Assembly: GCF_000292915.1 (NCBI RefSeq)
Contig: NC_018513.1
Location: 2,852,001-2,916,000, forward strand
DNA from: Burkholderia cepacia GG4
GTDB lineage: Bacteria; Pseudomonadota; Gammaproteobacteria; Burkholderiales; Burkholderiaceae
Reading direction: 5' to 3'
DNA: 64,000 nt
Part shown: positions 10,943-19,257 of the stretch, one piece after another
Layout: every line of letters begins with the position of its first letter
Position numbering within the stretch: position 1 is the stretch's first letter
Made by a program: the position numbers and the translations under genes
The notes under the pieces: model-generated
The model's database searches: none
Told to the model about the DNA's origin: nothing
What the model saw: only the letters and a program-made list of their open reading frames with translations

Positions 10943-11036
10943 CGCCGGTTTTGATGACGCGCATGTCGCCCATTTTAATGCCTAGCCGTTCCGCCAACCC
11001 GCCGCCCCCGGGCGCCCTGCCGGCCGCTTCGCATGC

Positions 11037-12308
11037 GTGCGGCTGCTTCGCATGCTGAAGCGATTCGGCAACCCGGACGTCGCGAAGGCCGTCGCGAACC
11101 TGGTCTGGCTGGGGCTCGAACGGCTGACGCAGATCGGCGTCGCGATCGCGATCAGCGGTCTTCTGGCCCGTTATTTCGGGCCGGACGCGTTCGGCAAGTG
11201 GCAGTATGCGAATACGCTTCTCCTCGTACTGGCGCCGCTCACCTGGGTGTGCGGCGCCGAAATCCTGGTTCCGACCATCGTCCAGCGCCCGCCCGCGCAA
11301 CTCGGCGCGGTACTCGGCAGCGCCTTCGCGCTGCGCATCGGCGTGTCCGCCGCGGCGCTTGTCGCGACCTGGATCGCGATCGGCGCCGGCGCGTTCGATC
11401 CGCTCGTCGGCGCGATGCTCGCGGGCCTCGCGGTCACGATGGTGTTCCGCGAGCCGTTCGTCGGCGTGATCAACGCGTGGCTGCAGAGCATGACCTACAG
11501 CAAGCCGCAGCTCGTGACCAGCATGATCACGGCGCTGGCGAAGGCGCTGCTCGTCTGGCTGCTGGTCCGCGCGGCCGCCGGCCCCGCCCGCTTCGCGTGG
11601 CTGTGGGCGCTGGAGGCCGCCGCGATCGGCTTCGCGCTCCTGCTCTACTACCGCCATCGTAACGGCGGCACGCTCGGCTGGACGTTCGACAAGCCGCTGT
11701 TCAGGCACTTTGCGACCGCCGGCACCGTGTTCTGGCTCGGCCTGATCTGCATGTACCTGTTCCTGAAGCTCGACCGCCTGATGCTCGAGCGTCACGTGTC
11801 GTTCGCCGACCTCGGCCGCTACTCGGCGGCCCAGCAACTCAACGAGAACTGGATCACGCTCGCGCTGATGCTCGCGCAGACCATCGCGCCCGCTTTCATC
11901 TACCGCGTGCAGGACGTCGTGCGGCTGCGCCGTAACATCGTCCGGCTGATCGCGATGACCGCCGCCCTGATGACGGCCGGCGCGCTGGTGCTGGACGCGG
12001 CCGCACCGCTCATCGTCGGCAAGGTGTTCGGCCGCGGCTACGAGGCGTCGGTCGACATCTTCCGCTGGGCCGTCTGGCTGTCCGTGCCGGCCGGCATCGA
12101 GGCGATAGGCAATCTTATCGTTCTCAAATATCAAGCAAAATTCGTGTTGCTGGCGAAATGGGTGCTCGCGCTCGCGATCGCAGCGCTCGTCAACGTGTTC
12201 GCGATTCCCCGGCTCGGCCTGTACGGCGCGCTGGTCGGGCTGGCGGCCGGCTATGTCGCCGCCGCCGCCGTTAATTTTTATTACATTCGTTTCAAGCTGC
12301 GCCCATGA
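11037..12308 (+). CDS. ogcX: Oligosaccharide flippase of the MATE/Wzx type (OgcX)
   Basis: The 423-residue hydrophobic protein has about a dozen predicted membrane segments and the look of a polysaccharide transporter of the Wzx/MOP superfamily, with an N-terminal NLVWLGLERLTQIGVAIAISG segment. Such proteins flip undecaprenyl-linked oligosaccharide across the inner membrane. It opens a five-gene run (flippase, two glycosyltransferases, GalE-type epimerase, initiating transferase) that matches the order of the Burkholderia cenocepacia protein O-glycosylation cluster ogcXABEI. The start is uncertain: GTG at 11037 or ATG at 11052. Its stop overlaps the next start (ATGA), so translation is probably coupled. 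Confidence 0.82.
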   Translation: MRLLRMLKRFGNPDVAKAVANLVWLGLERLTQIGVAIAISGLLARYFGPDAFGKWQYANTLLLVLAPLTWVCGAEILVPTIVQRPPAQLGAVLGSAFALRIGVSAAALVATWIAIGAGAFDPLVGAMLAGLAVTMVFREPFVGVINAWLQSMTYSKPQLVTSMITALAKALLVWLLVRAAAGPARFAWLWALEAAAIGFALLLYYRHRNGGTLGWTFDKPLFRHFATAGTVFWLGLICMYLFLKLDRLMLERHVSFADLGRYSAAQQLNENWITLALMLAQTIAPAFIYRVQDVVRLRRNIVRLIAMTAALMTAGALVLDAAAPLIVGKVFGRGYEASVDIFRWAVWLSVPAGIEAIGNLIVLKYQAKFVLLAKWVLALAIAALVNVFAIPRLGLYGALVGLAAGYVAAAAVNFYYIRFKLRP

Positions 12309-13129
12309 CGTCTCCCGATTGCCCGCCCCCGCTCGACGACGTGGCCGTGCTGATGCCGGCCTACAACGGGCACGACGATGTCGTGCGGACCCTCGCATCG
12401 TTTCGCGAGGACGCCCCGGTCCACGTGCTGATCGTCGACGATGGCAGCACGCCGCCGATCGTCGCGCCCGACCTGCCCGGCCTCACGGTCGAGGTCCTGC
12501 GCATGCCGCAGAACGTCGGCATCGAGCGCGCGCTCGAAGCCGGCATCGACGCGCTCGCGGCGCGCGGCGTCCGCTATGCGGCCCGCATCGACGCCGGCGA
12601 CCTCGCCGCGCCGCAGCGCCTCGCAAAGCAGCGTGCGTATCTCGGCACCCACCCGCGCGTGGCCTGCGTCGGCATGTGGACCCAGGTCGTCTCGCGCGCC
12701 GGCGAGCCGCGCTTCATGCTGACGCCGCCCGCCGATCCGGGCACGCTGCGCCGCACGCGCTTCCTGCGCTCGCCGCTCGTGCATCCGTCGGTCATGCTGC
12801 GCATCGACGCGGTGCGCGAAGTGGGCAACTACCGCGCGAAATACCGCGCGGCCGAGGATCTCGATCTTTTTTTACGGTTAATGCAGCGCTACGATTGCGC
12901 GAACCTGCCCGAGCTCGGCCTCTACTACGAGCTCAACGAGGGCGGGATCAGCGCGACCAAGCGCCGCCGCCAGCTGATGTCGACCCTGTCGCTGCTGCTG
13001 CGTCACTTCAACGCGCTGAACCCGTACGACTGGGCCGGCCTCGCCAAGAACCTGCTGCATTTCGTGACGCCGTACCGCACGCTGCAGCGGATCAAGCAGA
13101 TGCTGTTCGCCGCGCGGCCGTCCGCCTGA
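12305..13129 (+). CDS. ogcA: Glycosyltransferase family 2 (OgcA)
   Basis: The 274-residue GT-A fold enzyme has the family opening VAVLMPAYNG near residue 13, the nucleotide-binding VLIVDDGSTPP near residue 43, and a DxD-like position in YAARIDAGDLAAP. The acceptor-side ED motif appears in AAEDLDLFLRL. It has no membrane span. It overlaps the flippase gene by 4 bases and precedes a second glycosyltransferase. By position it corresponds to OgcA, one of two transferases that build the conserved O-linked trisaccharide in B. cenocepacia. The individual linkage made by this enzyme cannot be read from sequence. Confidence 0.82.
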   Translation: MTSPDCPPPLDDVAVLMPAYNGHDDVVRTLASFREDAPVHVLIVDDGSTPPIVAPDLPGLTVEVLRMPQNVGIERALEAGIDALAARGVRYAARIDAGDLAAPQRLAKQRAYLGTHPRVACVGMWTQVVSRAGEPRFMLTPPADPGTLRRTRFLRSPLVHPSVMLRIDAVREVGNYRAKYRAAEDLDLFLRLMQRYDCANLPELGLYYELNEGGISATKRRRQLMSTLSLLLRHFNALNPYDWAGLAKNLLHFVTPYRTLQRIKQMLFAARPSA

Positions 13130-13171
13130 CGGGTAACCGGCATTTTCGACGCTTTATTTTTCTTTTATTTC

Positions 13172-14308
13172 ATGTCCGCCACCTCCCCGCTGCGCATCGC
13201 GCTCGTCTGCAACACGGCCTGGGCGATCTACACGTACCGCCACGGGCTGATCCGTGCGCTCGTCGCGCGCGGCGCCGAGGTCATCGTGATCGCGCCGCAC
13301 GACCGCACGGTGCCGCTGCTCGAGCAGATGGGCTGCCGCTACGTTGCGCTGGCCGTCGCGTCGAAAGGCACGAGCCCGCGCGAGGATCTCGGCACGCTGG
13401 CCGCGCTGGTGCGCCATTACCGCGCGTTGCTGCCCGATCTCGTGTTCCATTACACGATCAAGCCGAACATCTACGGCTCGATCGCGGCGTGGCTCGCGCG
13501 CGTGCCGTCGATCGCGGTCACGACCGGGCTCGGCTACGTGTTCATCCAGAAAAGCCGCGCGGCCAGCGTCGCGAAGCGCCTGTACCGGTTCGCGTTCCGC
13601 TTCCCGCGTGAAGTCTGGTTCCTGAACCGCGACGATCTCGCGACCTTCACCGACGAGCAGCTGCTCGCGCACCCCGATCGCGCACGGCTGCTGCACGGCG
13701 AAGGCGTCGATCTCGACCAGTTCGCGCCGGTGCCGCTGCCCGCCGGCGACGGCCCGGTGTTCATCCTGATCGGCCGGCTGCTGTGGGACAAGGGGGTGCG
13801 CGAGTACGTCGAGGCCGCGCGCGTCGTGCGGGCCCGCTACCCGCAGGCGCGCTTCCAGCTGCTCGGGCCGCTCGGCGTCGACAACCCGAGCGCGATCGGT
13901 CGCGCGGACGTCGACGCATGGGTCGGCGAAGGCGTCGTCGAGTATCTCGGCGAGGCGCACGACGTGCGCCCGCACATCGCGGCGGCCGACTGCGTCGTGC
14001 TGCCGTCCTATCGCGAAGGTGTGCCGCGCACGCTGATGGAAGCGTCGGCGATGGGCCGCCCGATCGTCGCGACCGACGTACCGGGCTGCCGCGACGTCGT
14101 CGCCGACGGCGAAACGGGTTTCCTGTGCCGCGTGCGCGACAGCGCGAGCCTCGCGGAACAGCTGATCCGCATGATCGAACTCGGGACCGCCGGACGCGAC
14201 GCGATGGGCACGCGCGGCCGCCGCAAGGTGACCGCGGAATTCGACGAGCAGCAGGTCGTCGAACGCTACCGGCAGACCATTCATACATTGACCGGCATCA
14301 CACTCTGA
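13172..14308 (+). CDS. ogcB: Glycosyltransferase family 4 (OgcB)
   Basis: The 378-residue GT-B enzyme resembles GT4 transferases such as PglA that act on undecaprenyl-linked HexNAc. The N-terminal half contains FHYTIKPNIYGSIAAWLARVP, typical of this branch. The C-terminal half has FILIGRLLWDKGVREYVEAA and the donor-binding PSYREGVPRTLMEASAMGRP, containing the E-x7-E pattern. It begins 42 bases after the previous gene and ends 14 bases before galE/ogcE. By synteny it is OgcB of the protein O-glycosylation cluster. The donor is probably UDP-GalNAc or UDP-Gal, inferred from the adjacent epimerase. Confidence 0.82.
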   Translation: MSATSPLRIALVCNTAWAIYTYRHGLIRALVARGAEVIVIAPHDRTVPLLEQMGCRYVALAVASKGTSPREDLGTLAALVRHYRALLPDLVFHYTIKPNIYGSIAAWLARVPSIAVTTGLGYVFIQKSRAASVAKRLYRFAFRFPREVWFLNRDDLATFTDEQLLAHPDRARLLHGEGVDLDQFAPVPLPAGDGPVFILIGRLLWDKGVREYVEAARVVRARYPQARFQLLGPLGVDNPSAIGRADVDAWVGEGVVEYLGEAHDVRPHIAAADCVVLPSYREGVPRTLMEASAMGRPIVATDVPGCRDVVADGETGFLCRVRDSASLAEQLIRMIELGTAGRDAMGTRGRRKVTAEFDEQQVVERYRQTIHTLTGITL

Positions 14309-14322
14309 AGGAGCGCATCAGA

Positions 14323-15345
14323 ATGACCGCTAAAGGCACCATCCTCGTCACCGGCGGTGCGGGCTACATCGGCTCGCACACGGCCGTCGAGTTGCTCGAC
14401 AACGGCTACGATGTCGTCATCGTCGACAACCTCGTCAACAGCAAGGCCGAGTCCGTGCGGCGCATCGAGCAGATCACGGGCAGGACGCCCGCGTTCCACC
14501 AGGTCGACGTGTGCGACGAAGCCGCGCTCGCGAAGGTGTTCGACGCGCATCCGATCACCGGCACGATCCATTTCGCGGCGCTCAAGGCGGTGGGCGAATC
14601 GGTGGCGAAGCCGCTCGAGTACTACCGGAACAACATCGGCGGGCTGCTCGCCGTGCTCAAGGTGATGCGCGAGCGCAACGTCAGGCAGTTCGTGTTCAGC
14701 TCGTCGGCGACCGTGTACGGCGTGCCGGAGCGCTCGCCGATCGACGAATCGTTCCCGCTGTCCGCGACCAACCCGTACGGCCAGTCGAAGCTGATCGCCG
14801 AGCAGATCCTGCGCGATCTCGAGGTATCGGACCCGTCGTGGCGCATCGCGACGCTGCGCTACTTCAACCCGGTCGGCGCGCATGCGAGCGGGCTGATCGG
14901 CGAGGATCCGGCCGGGATCCCGAACAACCTGATGCCGTACGTCGCGCAGGTCGCGGTCGGCAAGCTCGAGAAGCTGCGCGTGTTCGGCTCCGACTACCCG
15001 ACGCCGGACGGCACCGGCGTGCGCGACTACATCCACGTCGTCGATCTCGCGAAGGGACACATCGCCGCGCTCGACGCGCTCGTCACGCGCGACGCGAGCT
15101 TCGTCGTGAACCTCGGCACGGGCCAGGGCTACAGCGTGCTGGAAGTCGTGCGCGCGTTCGAGAAGGCGTCGAGCCGGCCCGTGCCGTACGAACTCGTCGC
15201 GCGCCGCCCGGGCGACATCGCCGAGTGCTACGCGAACCCGCAGGCCGCGGCCGACCTGATCGGCTGGCGCGCGACGCTCGGGATCGACGAGATGTGTGCC
15301 GACCACTGGAAATGGCAGGAGGGGAACCCGCGCGGTTTTGTATAA
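14323..15345 (+). CDS. ogcE: UDP-glucose/UDP-GlcNAc 4-epimerase (GalE type, OgcE)
   Basis: The 340-residue SDR enzyme interconverts UDP-Glc/UDP-Gal and probably UDP-GlcNAc/UDP-GalNAc. The NAD-binding motif GGAGYIGS is at residues 11-18, the catalytic Ser-Tyr-x3-Lys triad lies in FSSSATVYG and NPYGQSKLIAE, and the GalE hallmark FNPVGAH follows. Length is typical. A good ribosome binding site (AAGGAG) precedes the ATG at 14323. In the ogc cluster this gene provides the galactose-configured donors for the O-glycan. It is probably also the only galE in the neighbourhood and may serve LPS synthesis. Confidence 0.88.
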   Translation: MTAKGTILVTGGAGYIGSHTAVELLDNGYDVVIVDNLVNSKAESVRRIEQITGRTPAFHQVDVCDEAALAKVFDAHPITGTIHFAALKAVGESVAKPLEYYRNNIGGLLAVLKVMRERNVRQFVFSSSATVYGVPERSPIDESFPLSATNPYGQSKLIAEQILRDLEVSDPSWRIATLRYFNPVGAHASGLIGEDPAGIPNNLMPYVAQVAVGKLEKLRVFGSDYPTPDGTGVRDYIHVVDLAKGHIAALDALVTRDASFVVNLGTGQGYSVLEVVRAFEKASSRPVPYELVARRPGDIAECYANPQAAADLIGWRATLGIDEMCADHWKWQEGNPRGFV

Positions 15346-15372
15346 TCCGCTGTCCATTTTTCGAGCGATCCC

Positions 15373-16479
15373 ATGCTCAGCTTCGCGTCCGGCTTCATCG
15401 TCTCCCTGCTCGTCACGTTGTTCATCGTGCGCTATGCGCATCTGCACGAGAAATTCTCGATCGACAGCGACCTGGCCGGCGTGCAGAAATTCCACGTGCG
15501 GCCGGTGCCGCGCGTCGGGGGCATCGGGATCCTCGCCGGGGTCGTGATTGCCTCGCTGATCCTGTCCCGGCGCTATCCGACGATCGCCGGCAGCATTCTC
15601 GGCATCGTCGCGTGCGGGCTGCCGGCGTTCCTGTCCGGCCTCGTCGAGGACCTCACCAAGCGCGTGTCGCCGCGCGCGCGGCTGCTGTGCACGATGGGCG
15701 CGGCCGCGCTCGCGTTCTGGCTGCTGGGCATCGCGGTCAAGCGCATCAGCGTGCCGCCGCTCGATTTCCTGCTCGGCTACGTGGCCATCTCGGCGTTCAT
15801 CACGGTGCTCGCGGTCGCGGCGCTGGCGAACGCCATCAACATCATCGACGGCTTCAACGGGCTCGCGTCGATGGTCAGCTTCATGATGTTCGCGTCGCTC
15901 GCGTATGTCGCATTCCATGTCAACGACCCGGTCGTGATGTCCGCGTCGATCATCATGATGGGCGCCGTGCTGGGCTTCTTCCTGTGGAATTTCCCCGCGG
16001 GGCTGATCTTTCTCGGCGACGGCGGCGCGTATTTCATCGGCTTCATGCTCGCCGAACTCGCGATCATGCTCGTGATGCGCAATCGCGAAGTGTCCGCGTG
16101 GTACCCGGTGCTGCTGTTCATGTACCCGATCTTCGAGACCTGCTTCTCGATCTACCGGAAGAAATTCATCCGCGGGATGTCGCCGGGGATTCCGGACGGC
16201 GTGCACCTTCACATGCTGGTGTACAAGCGGCTGATGCGCTGGGCCGTCGGCACGAAGCACGCGCATGATCTGACGCGGCGGAACTCGTTGACGTCGCCGT
16301 ATCTGTGGCTGCTGTGCCTCGTCGCGGTGATTCCGGCGACGCTGTTCTGGCGGCACACCGTGCACCTGTTCGTGTTCGTGGTGCTGTTCGCGCTGACTTA
16401 CGTGTGGCTGTACCTCAGCATCGTGCGGTTCAGGGTGCCGAGGTGGATGGTCGTGAGGAAGGAAAAGCGCGGGCATTGA
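15373..16479 (+). CDS. ogcI: Undecaprenyl-phosphate sugar-1-phosphate transferase, MraY/WecA family (OgcI)
   Basis: The 368-residue polytopic inner-membrane enzyme starts glycan synthesis by moving a HexNAc-1-phosphate to undecaprenyl phosphate. The family motifs are visible: KFHVRPVPRVGG near residue 38, the catalytic NAINIIDGFNGLA near residue 155, and LIFLGDGGAYFIG near residue 212. A cytoplasmic basic loop with GVHLHMLVYKRL follows, the usual site of the sugar-specificity histidine motif. It closes the ogcXABEI-like operon. A role in protein O-glycosylation is inferred from synteny; by family alone it could also start O-antigen synthesis. Confidence 0.85.
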   Translation: MLSFASGFIVSLLVTLFIVRYAHLHEKFSIDSDLAGVQKFHVRPVPRVGGIGILAGVVIASLILSRRYPTIAGSILGIVACGLPAFLSGLVEDLTKRVSPRARLLCTMGAAALAFWLLGIAVKRISVPPLDFLLGYVAISAFITVLAVAALANAINIIDGFNGLASMVSFMMFASLAYVAFHVNDPVVMSASIIMMGAVLGFFLWNFPAGLIFLGDGGAYFIGFMLAELAIMLVMRNREVSAWYPVLLFMYPIFETCFSIYRKKFIRGMSPGIPDGVHLHMLVYKRLMRWAVGTKHAHDLTRRNSLTSPYLWLLCLVAVIPATLFWRHTVHLFVFVVLFALTYVWLYLSIVRFRVPRWMVVRKEKRGH

Positions 16480-16596
16480 GCGCGGCGGGCGGCCGGCGGG
16501 TTGCCGGTTCGCGCCACCGCGCATGCTCCTGCGACGGACGAACCGCCGTTGCCGACAGGATCATGACGGCGCCGCGGCGGCTCGACGAACGGACGA

Positions 16597-18966
16597 CTAG
16601 CTTCCCGAGGTATTCGTGCTCCAGCCTGGCGCTTGCGTGTAGATCACGACGTTACCGTCGTCCTGAATGTCAGTGACCGCCCCCGGATTTCCGCTCGTGC
16701 CGGAATACCAGAGCGGTGCCCCCGCCGAGCTGTAGACGACCAGATTGCCATCCGTTTGCATCGTCGCATAGGCACCCGGATGATTCGCCGTACCCGAACT
16801 CCACTGCGCGACGCCCTGGCGAAGCAGCACCAGATTCCCGTCACCCTGCATGACGAGCACGTTTGCGCCGTTGCCTGAAGTAAAGCTCTGGCCGCTGCTC
16901 AGCGTGACGCCCCCCTGCCAGACGGCCGGGCCGCTCGAGGAATTCGCCAGGCCCGACGCGGAAGTCCCCGTGGCAAATACGGGCACCGACAACCGGTAGA
17001 TCACCATGTTGCCGTCGTCCTGTATGACAAGACTCTGGCCATATGATGTGCCGTTGGTCGACGAGAACCACAGCGCATTGCCGCTCGTACTGTAGATCAC
17101 GAAGTTGCCATCGGTCTGGAACACGGCATAGGCGCCCGCGTTTCCGTTGGTCGCCGAATTCCATACCGCGGCGCCATTGGTCGTGTTGTACAGCACGAGG
17201 TTGCCGTCATCCTGCATGACCAGTCGATGGCTTTGGGACGCCGAGTACACGATTTGTGTCGGCCTGAGGGTCGTCCCTTGGTTGACGGCGCCGCCGTAGA
17301 TCGGAGACGTCGGCGCGCATATCGACGAATGCAGCGTGCTGATGACCGGCGTGCCCCAGCCCGTCACGAAGTCCCATCCCGAACCCGCGCTGTATGCGCC
17401 GTTCGACCCGTTGGTGATATCGCGAAAGATCGATGGGGTCGTGGTTTCGGCGCTATACAGCGTGGGCGCCGCGAACCCGAGGTTGGTCGCGCAGGCACCG
17501 GACAGCATGCGCGCCCAGGTCGCGGCAAACAGCGGCGCGGACAGGCTGGTCCCGCCTACGATCTCGAGTTGCCCGCCTACGACGACCCGTTCGCCGCTGT
17601 TCGGATCGGCGTCGAACGCGAGGTCCGGCATGCCCCGGAAGGCGCGGCCCTTGAGCGCCGGAACGCTCGACTGCCACGATGGAATCGGCTCGATGCCACT
17701 GATGCCGCCGCCGCTGGAGTCCCACGCCATCTCGCCGCCGTAGCTGCCGTTCCCGTTCGTATAGAGCGAGGTGCCGCCCACTGCCACGACATACGGGGAT
17801 GTGGCCGGGTATTGCACCGACGTGCCGGAGCAGCCGTACGCCACGCTGCCTGAATCCCCGGAACTGACCGCGAACGTCTGCCCCTGCGCCACGGCGAGCT
17901 CGAACAGCGTGTCCATGGCAGCCGTCGGGGCCCAGTTCTCGCAACCGCCGATCGACATGTTCACGACGCGGGCGGTGTTATCCGTCACGGCCCGATTGAT
18001 CGCGAGCGCGATATCGCTCCACGCGAAGGACGGCGCGACATAGAAATTGAGTTGCTTGACGCCGCCGGACATCCCGACGACGGTCTGGCTATCGAGCGAC
18101 CATTCGATGTTCGCGCTCGTGTCGGCACTCCGCAACCCGGCGTTGATCACCGAAACGGGTACGGCGGGCAACTGGTTGTTGCGTTCGAAGGTGGCCAGGT
18201 CGATGACGGGCTGCGTCAGATCGCCTTCTGCAATGATGCCGACGGTGATGTTGGCGGCAGTCGGCATGTTCCCCATCGAGTAGATGCCGGGGAAGTCCGT
18301 CGGATTGTGCGCGACCGTCACTGCCGCCGTGGTCGGCGACGCATTCGCGCGTGGCGCAGCTGCCGACAGGGTGGCGCGGACGAAATGCGGATGCAGGCGG
18401 GTCGCGGTATCGAGCCCCAGAACCGATTGAACGACGCCGCCGATCGCATCCGGCATCGTCTCGGGGGCAGTGTTGATATGCGCGCGGCTGCCATCCGCCA
18501 TCGCGACCGGCACCAGCGTCGTCTGGAACACACCGGAAATCACGCCGGCCGGTGCATCGGCTTCGACGATCATGTTGTTGCCGGCGACGTTGATGTTCGT
18601 GAAGCCCTTGCTTTGCAGATAGGCCTGCACGGTGGCGACCTGGCCGGCAGTAGGCGCGTAGCGCGCCGCGATCTGCGCGGCAGTCAGCACGGCCCCGAAG
18701 CTGGCGCTGCCCGGCGTTCGCGCGTCCTGCACGAAGCGATTCAGCGCGGCTTCGTCATTCAGCTTGAGTACCAGCGCAACATGGACCGGCGCCGTCGCGC
18801 TCATCGGCGCCGCACTCACCACGTTGCCCGTGGCACGCAGTGCGGACAGTTTGCCGGTCTGCACAGTGGCAGTGGCGGCCGTCGGACTCTCGTCGCCGCC
18901 GCACCCGGCGAGCGCGAACACCATGAGTGCCGCGCTCATTCCCCTTGCAATACGCTGCGCTTTCAT
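16597..18966 (-). CDS. Sedolisin (S53) protease lipoprotein with C-terminal bulb-type lectin repeats
   Basis: The 789-residue protein begins with a lipoprotein signal ending in FALAGC (lipid-anchored C22). Residues about 55-200 are a pro-kumamolisin activation domain. The peptidase domain follows to about residue 555, with the sedolisin acidic pair E288 and D292 in NIEWSLDSQ and the nucleophile S474 in GGTSLSAPLFAAT, so it looks active. The last 220 residues hold six QxDGNxVxY motifs (for example QDDGNLVLY, QTDGNFVIY, QGDGNLVLL), the mannose-binding signature of monocot-type lectins. It is a single gene with its own promoter, lying between two glycan clusters and opposite ogcI. Function is probably surface or secreted proteolysis targeted by sugar binding; this is inference. 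Confidence 0.88.
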   Translation of the reverse strand: MKAQRIARGMSAALMVFALAGCGGDESPTAATATVQTGKLSALRATGNVVSAAPMSATAPVHVALVLKLNDEAALNRFVQDARTPGSASFGAVLTAAQIAARYAPTAGQVATVQAYLQSKGFTNINVAGNNMIVEADAPAGVISGVFQTTLVPVAMADGSRAHINTAPETMPDAIGGVVQSVLGLDTATRLHPHFVRATLSAAAPRANASPTTAAVTVAHNPTDFPGIYSMGNMPTAANITVGIIAEGDLTQPVIDLATFERNNQLPAVPVSVINAGLRSADTSANIEWSLDSQTVVGMSGGVKQLNFYVAPSFAWSDIALAINRAVTDNTARVVNMSIGGCENWAPTAAMDTLFELAVAQGQTFAVSSGDSGSVAYGCSGTSVQYPATSPYVVAVGGTSLYTNGNGSYGGEMAWDSSGGGISGIEPIPSWQSSVPALKGRAFRGMPDLAFDADPNSGERVVVGGQLEIVGGTSLSAPLFAATWARMLSGACATNLGFAAPTLYSAETTTPSIFRDITNGSNGAYSAGSGWDFVTGWGTPVISTLHSSICAPTSPIYGGAVNQGTTLRPTQIVYSASQSHRLVMQDDGNLVLYNTTNGAAVWNSATNGNAGAYAVFQTDGNFVIYSTSGNALWFSSTNGTSYGQSLVIQDDGNMVIYRLSVPVFATGTSASGLANSSSGPAVWQGGVTLSSGQSFTSGNGANVLVMQGDGNLVLLRQGVAQWSSGTANHPGAYATMQTDGNLVVYSSAGAPLWYSGTSGNPGAVTDIQDDGNVVIYTQAPGWSTNTSGS

Positions 18967-19048
18967 TGGATTGGTATGGACCGTAGATCTCTCGTATCTG
19001 GCTTTTCACCTTTGTTCTTTACGGCAATCGCACGGCAATCTTGAGGAA

Positions 19049-19077
19049 AACATAGGAAGGAATCGGCCGGTAGTCAA
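19049..19077 (-). promoter_or_regulatory. Sigma-70-type promoter for the sedolisin gene
   Basis: On the minus strand TTGACT (19077-19072) and TATGTT (19054-19049) are separated by exactly 17 bases. They lie 83 bases upstream of the ATG at 18966, in a 290-base gap and in the right direction. No operator is obvious next to it. Confidence 0.5.
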
Positions 19078-19193
19078 ATGAATGGGGCCGGTCGATGCGC
19101 GTGGACGAGCACCGAACGATCGACGTGTCGCTCGGCACGATCGCGCCGCGTGAATGCCGAAGCCGATACCGGTGCGATCCGGTGCCCGAAACG

Positions 19194-19220
19194 AAAAAAG
19201 CGCCTCATGGGCGCTTTTTT
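19194..19220 (-). terminator. Intrinsic terminator at the end of the wbi operon
   Basis: An 11-bp perfect stem (AAAAAAGCGCC / GGCGCTTTTTT) with loop TCATG lies 38 bases after the stop of wbiI. The T6 run on the minus strand fits termination of the long minus-strand O-antigen transcript. The structure is symmetrical and could also act on the plus strand. Confidence 0.85.
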
Positions 19221-19257
19221 GGGGGCACGACCGGCACACGCATCGCGACAGTGACAC

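Noticed and set aside
16597..19257. Insertion sequence or transposon carrying the sedolisin gene
   Set aside because: I saw no transposase, no terminal inverted repeats and no target duplication around the gene.
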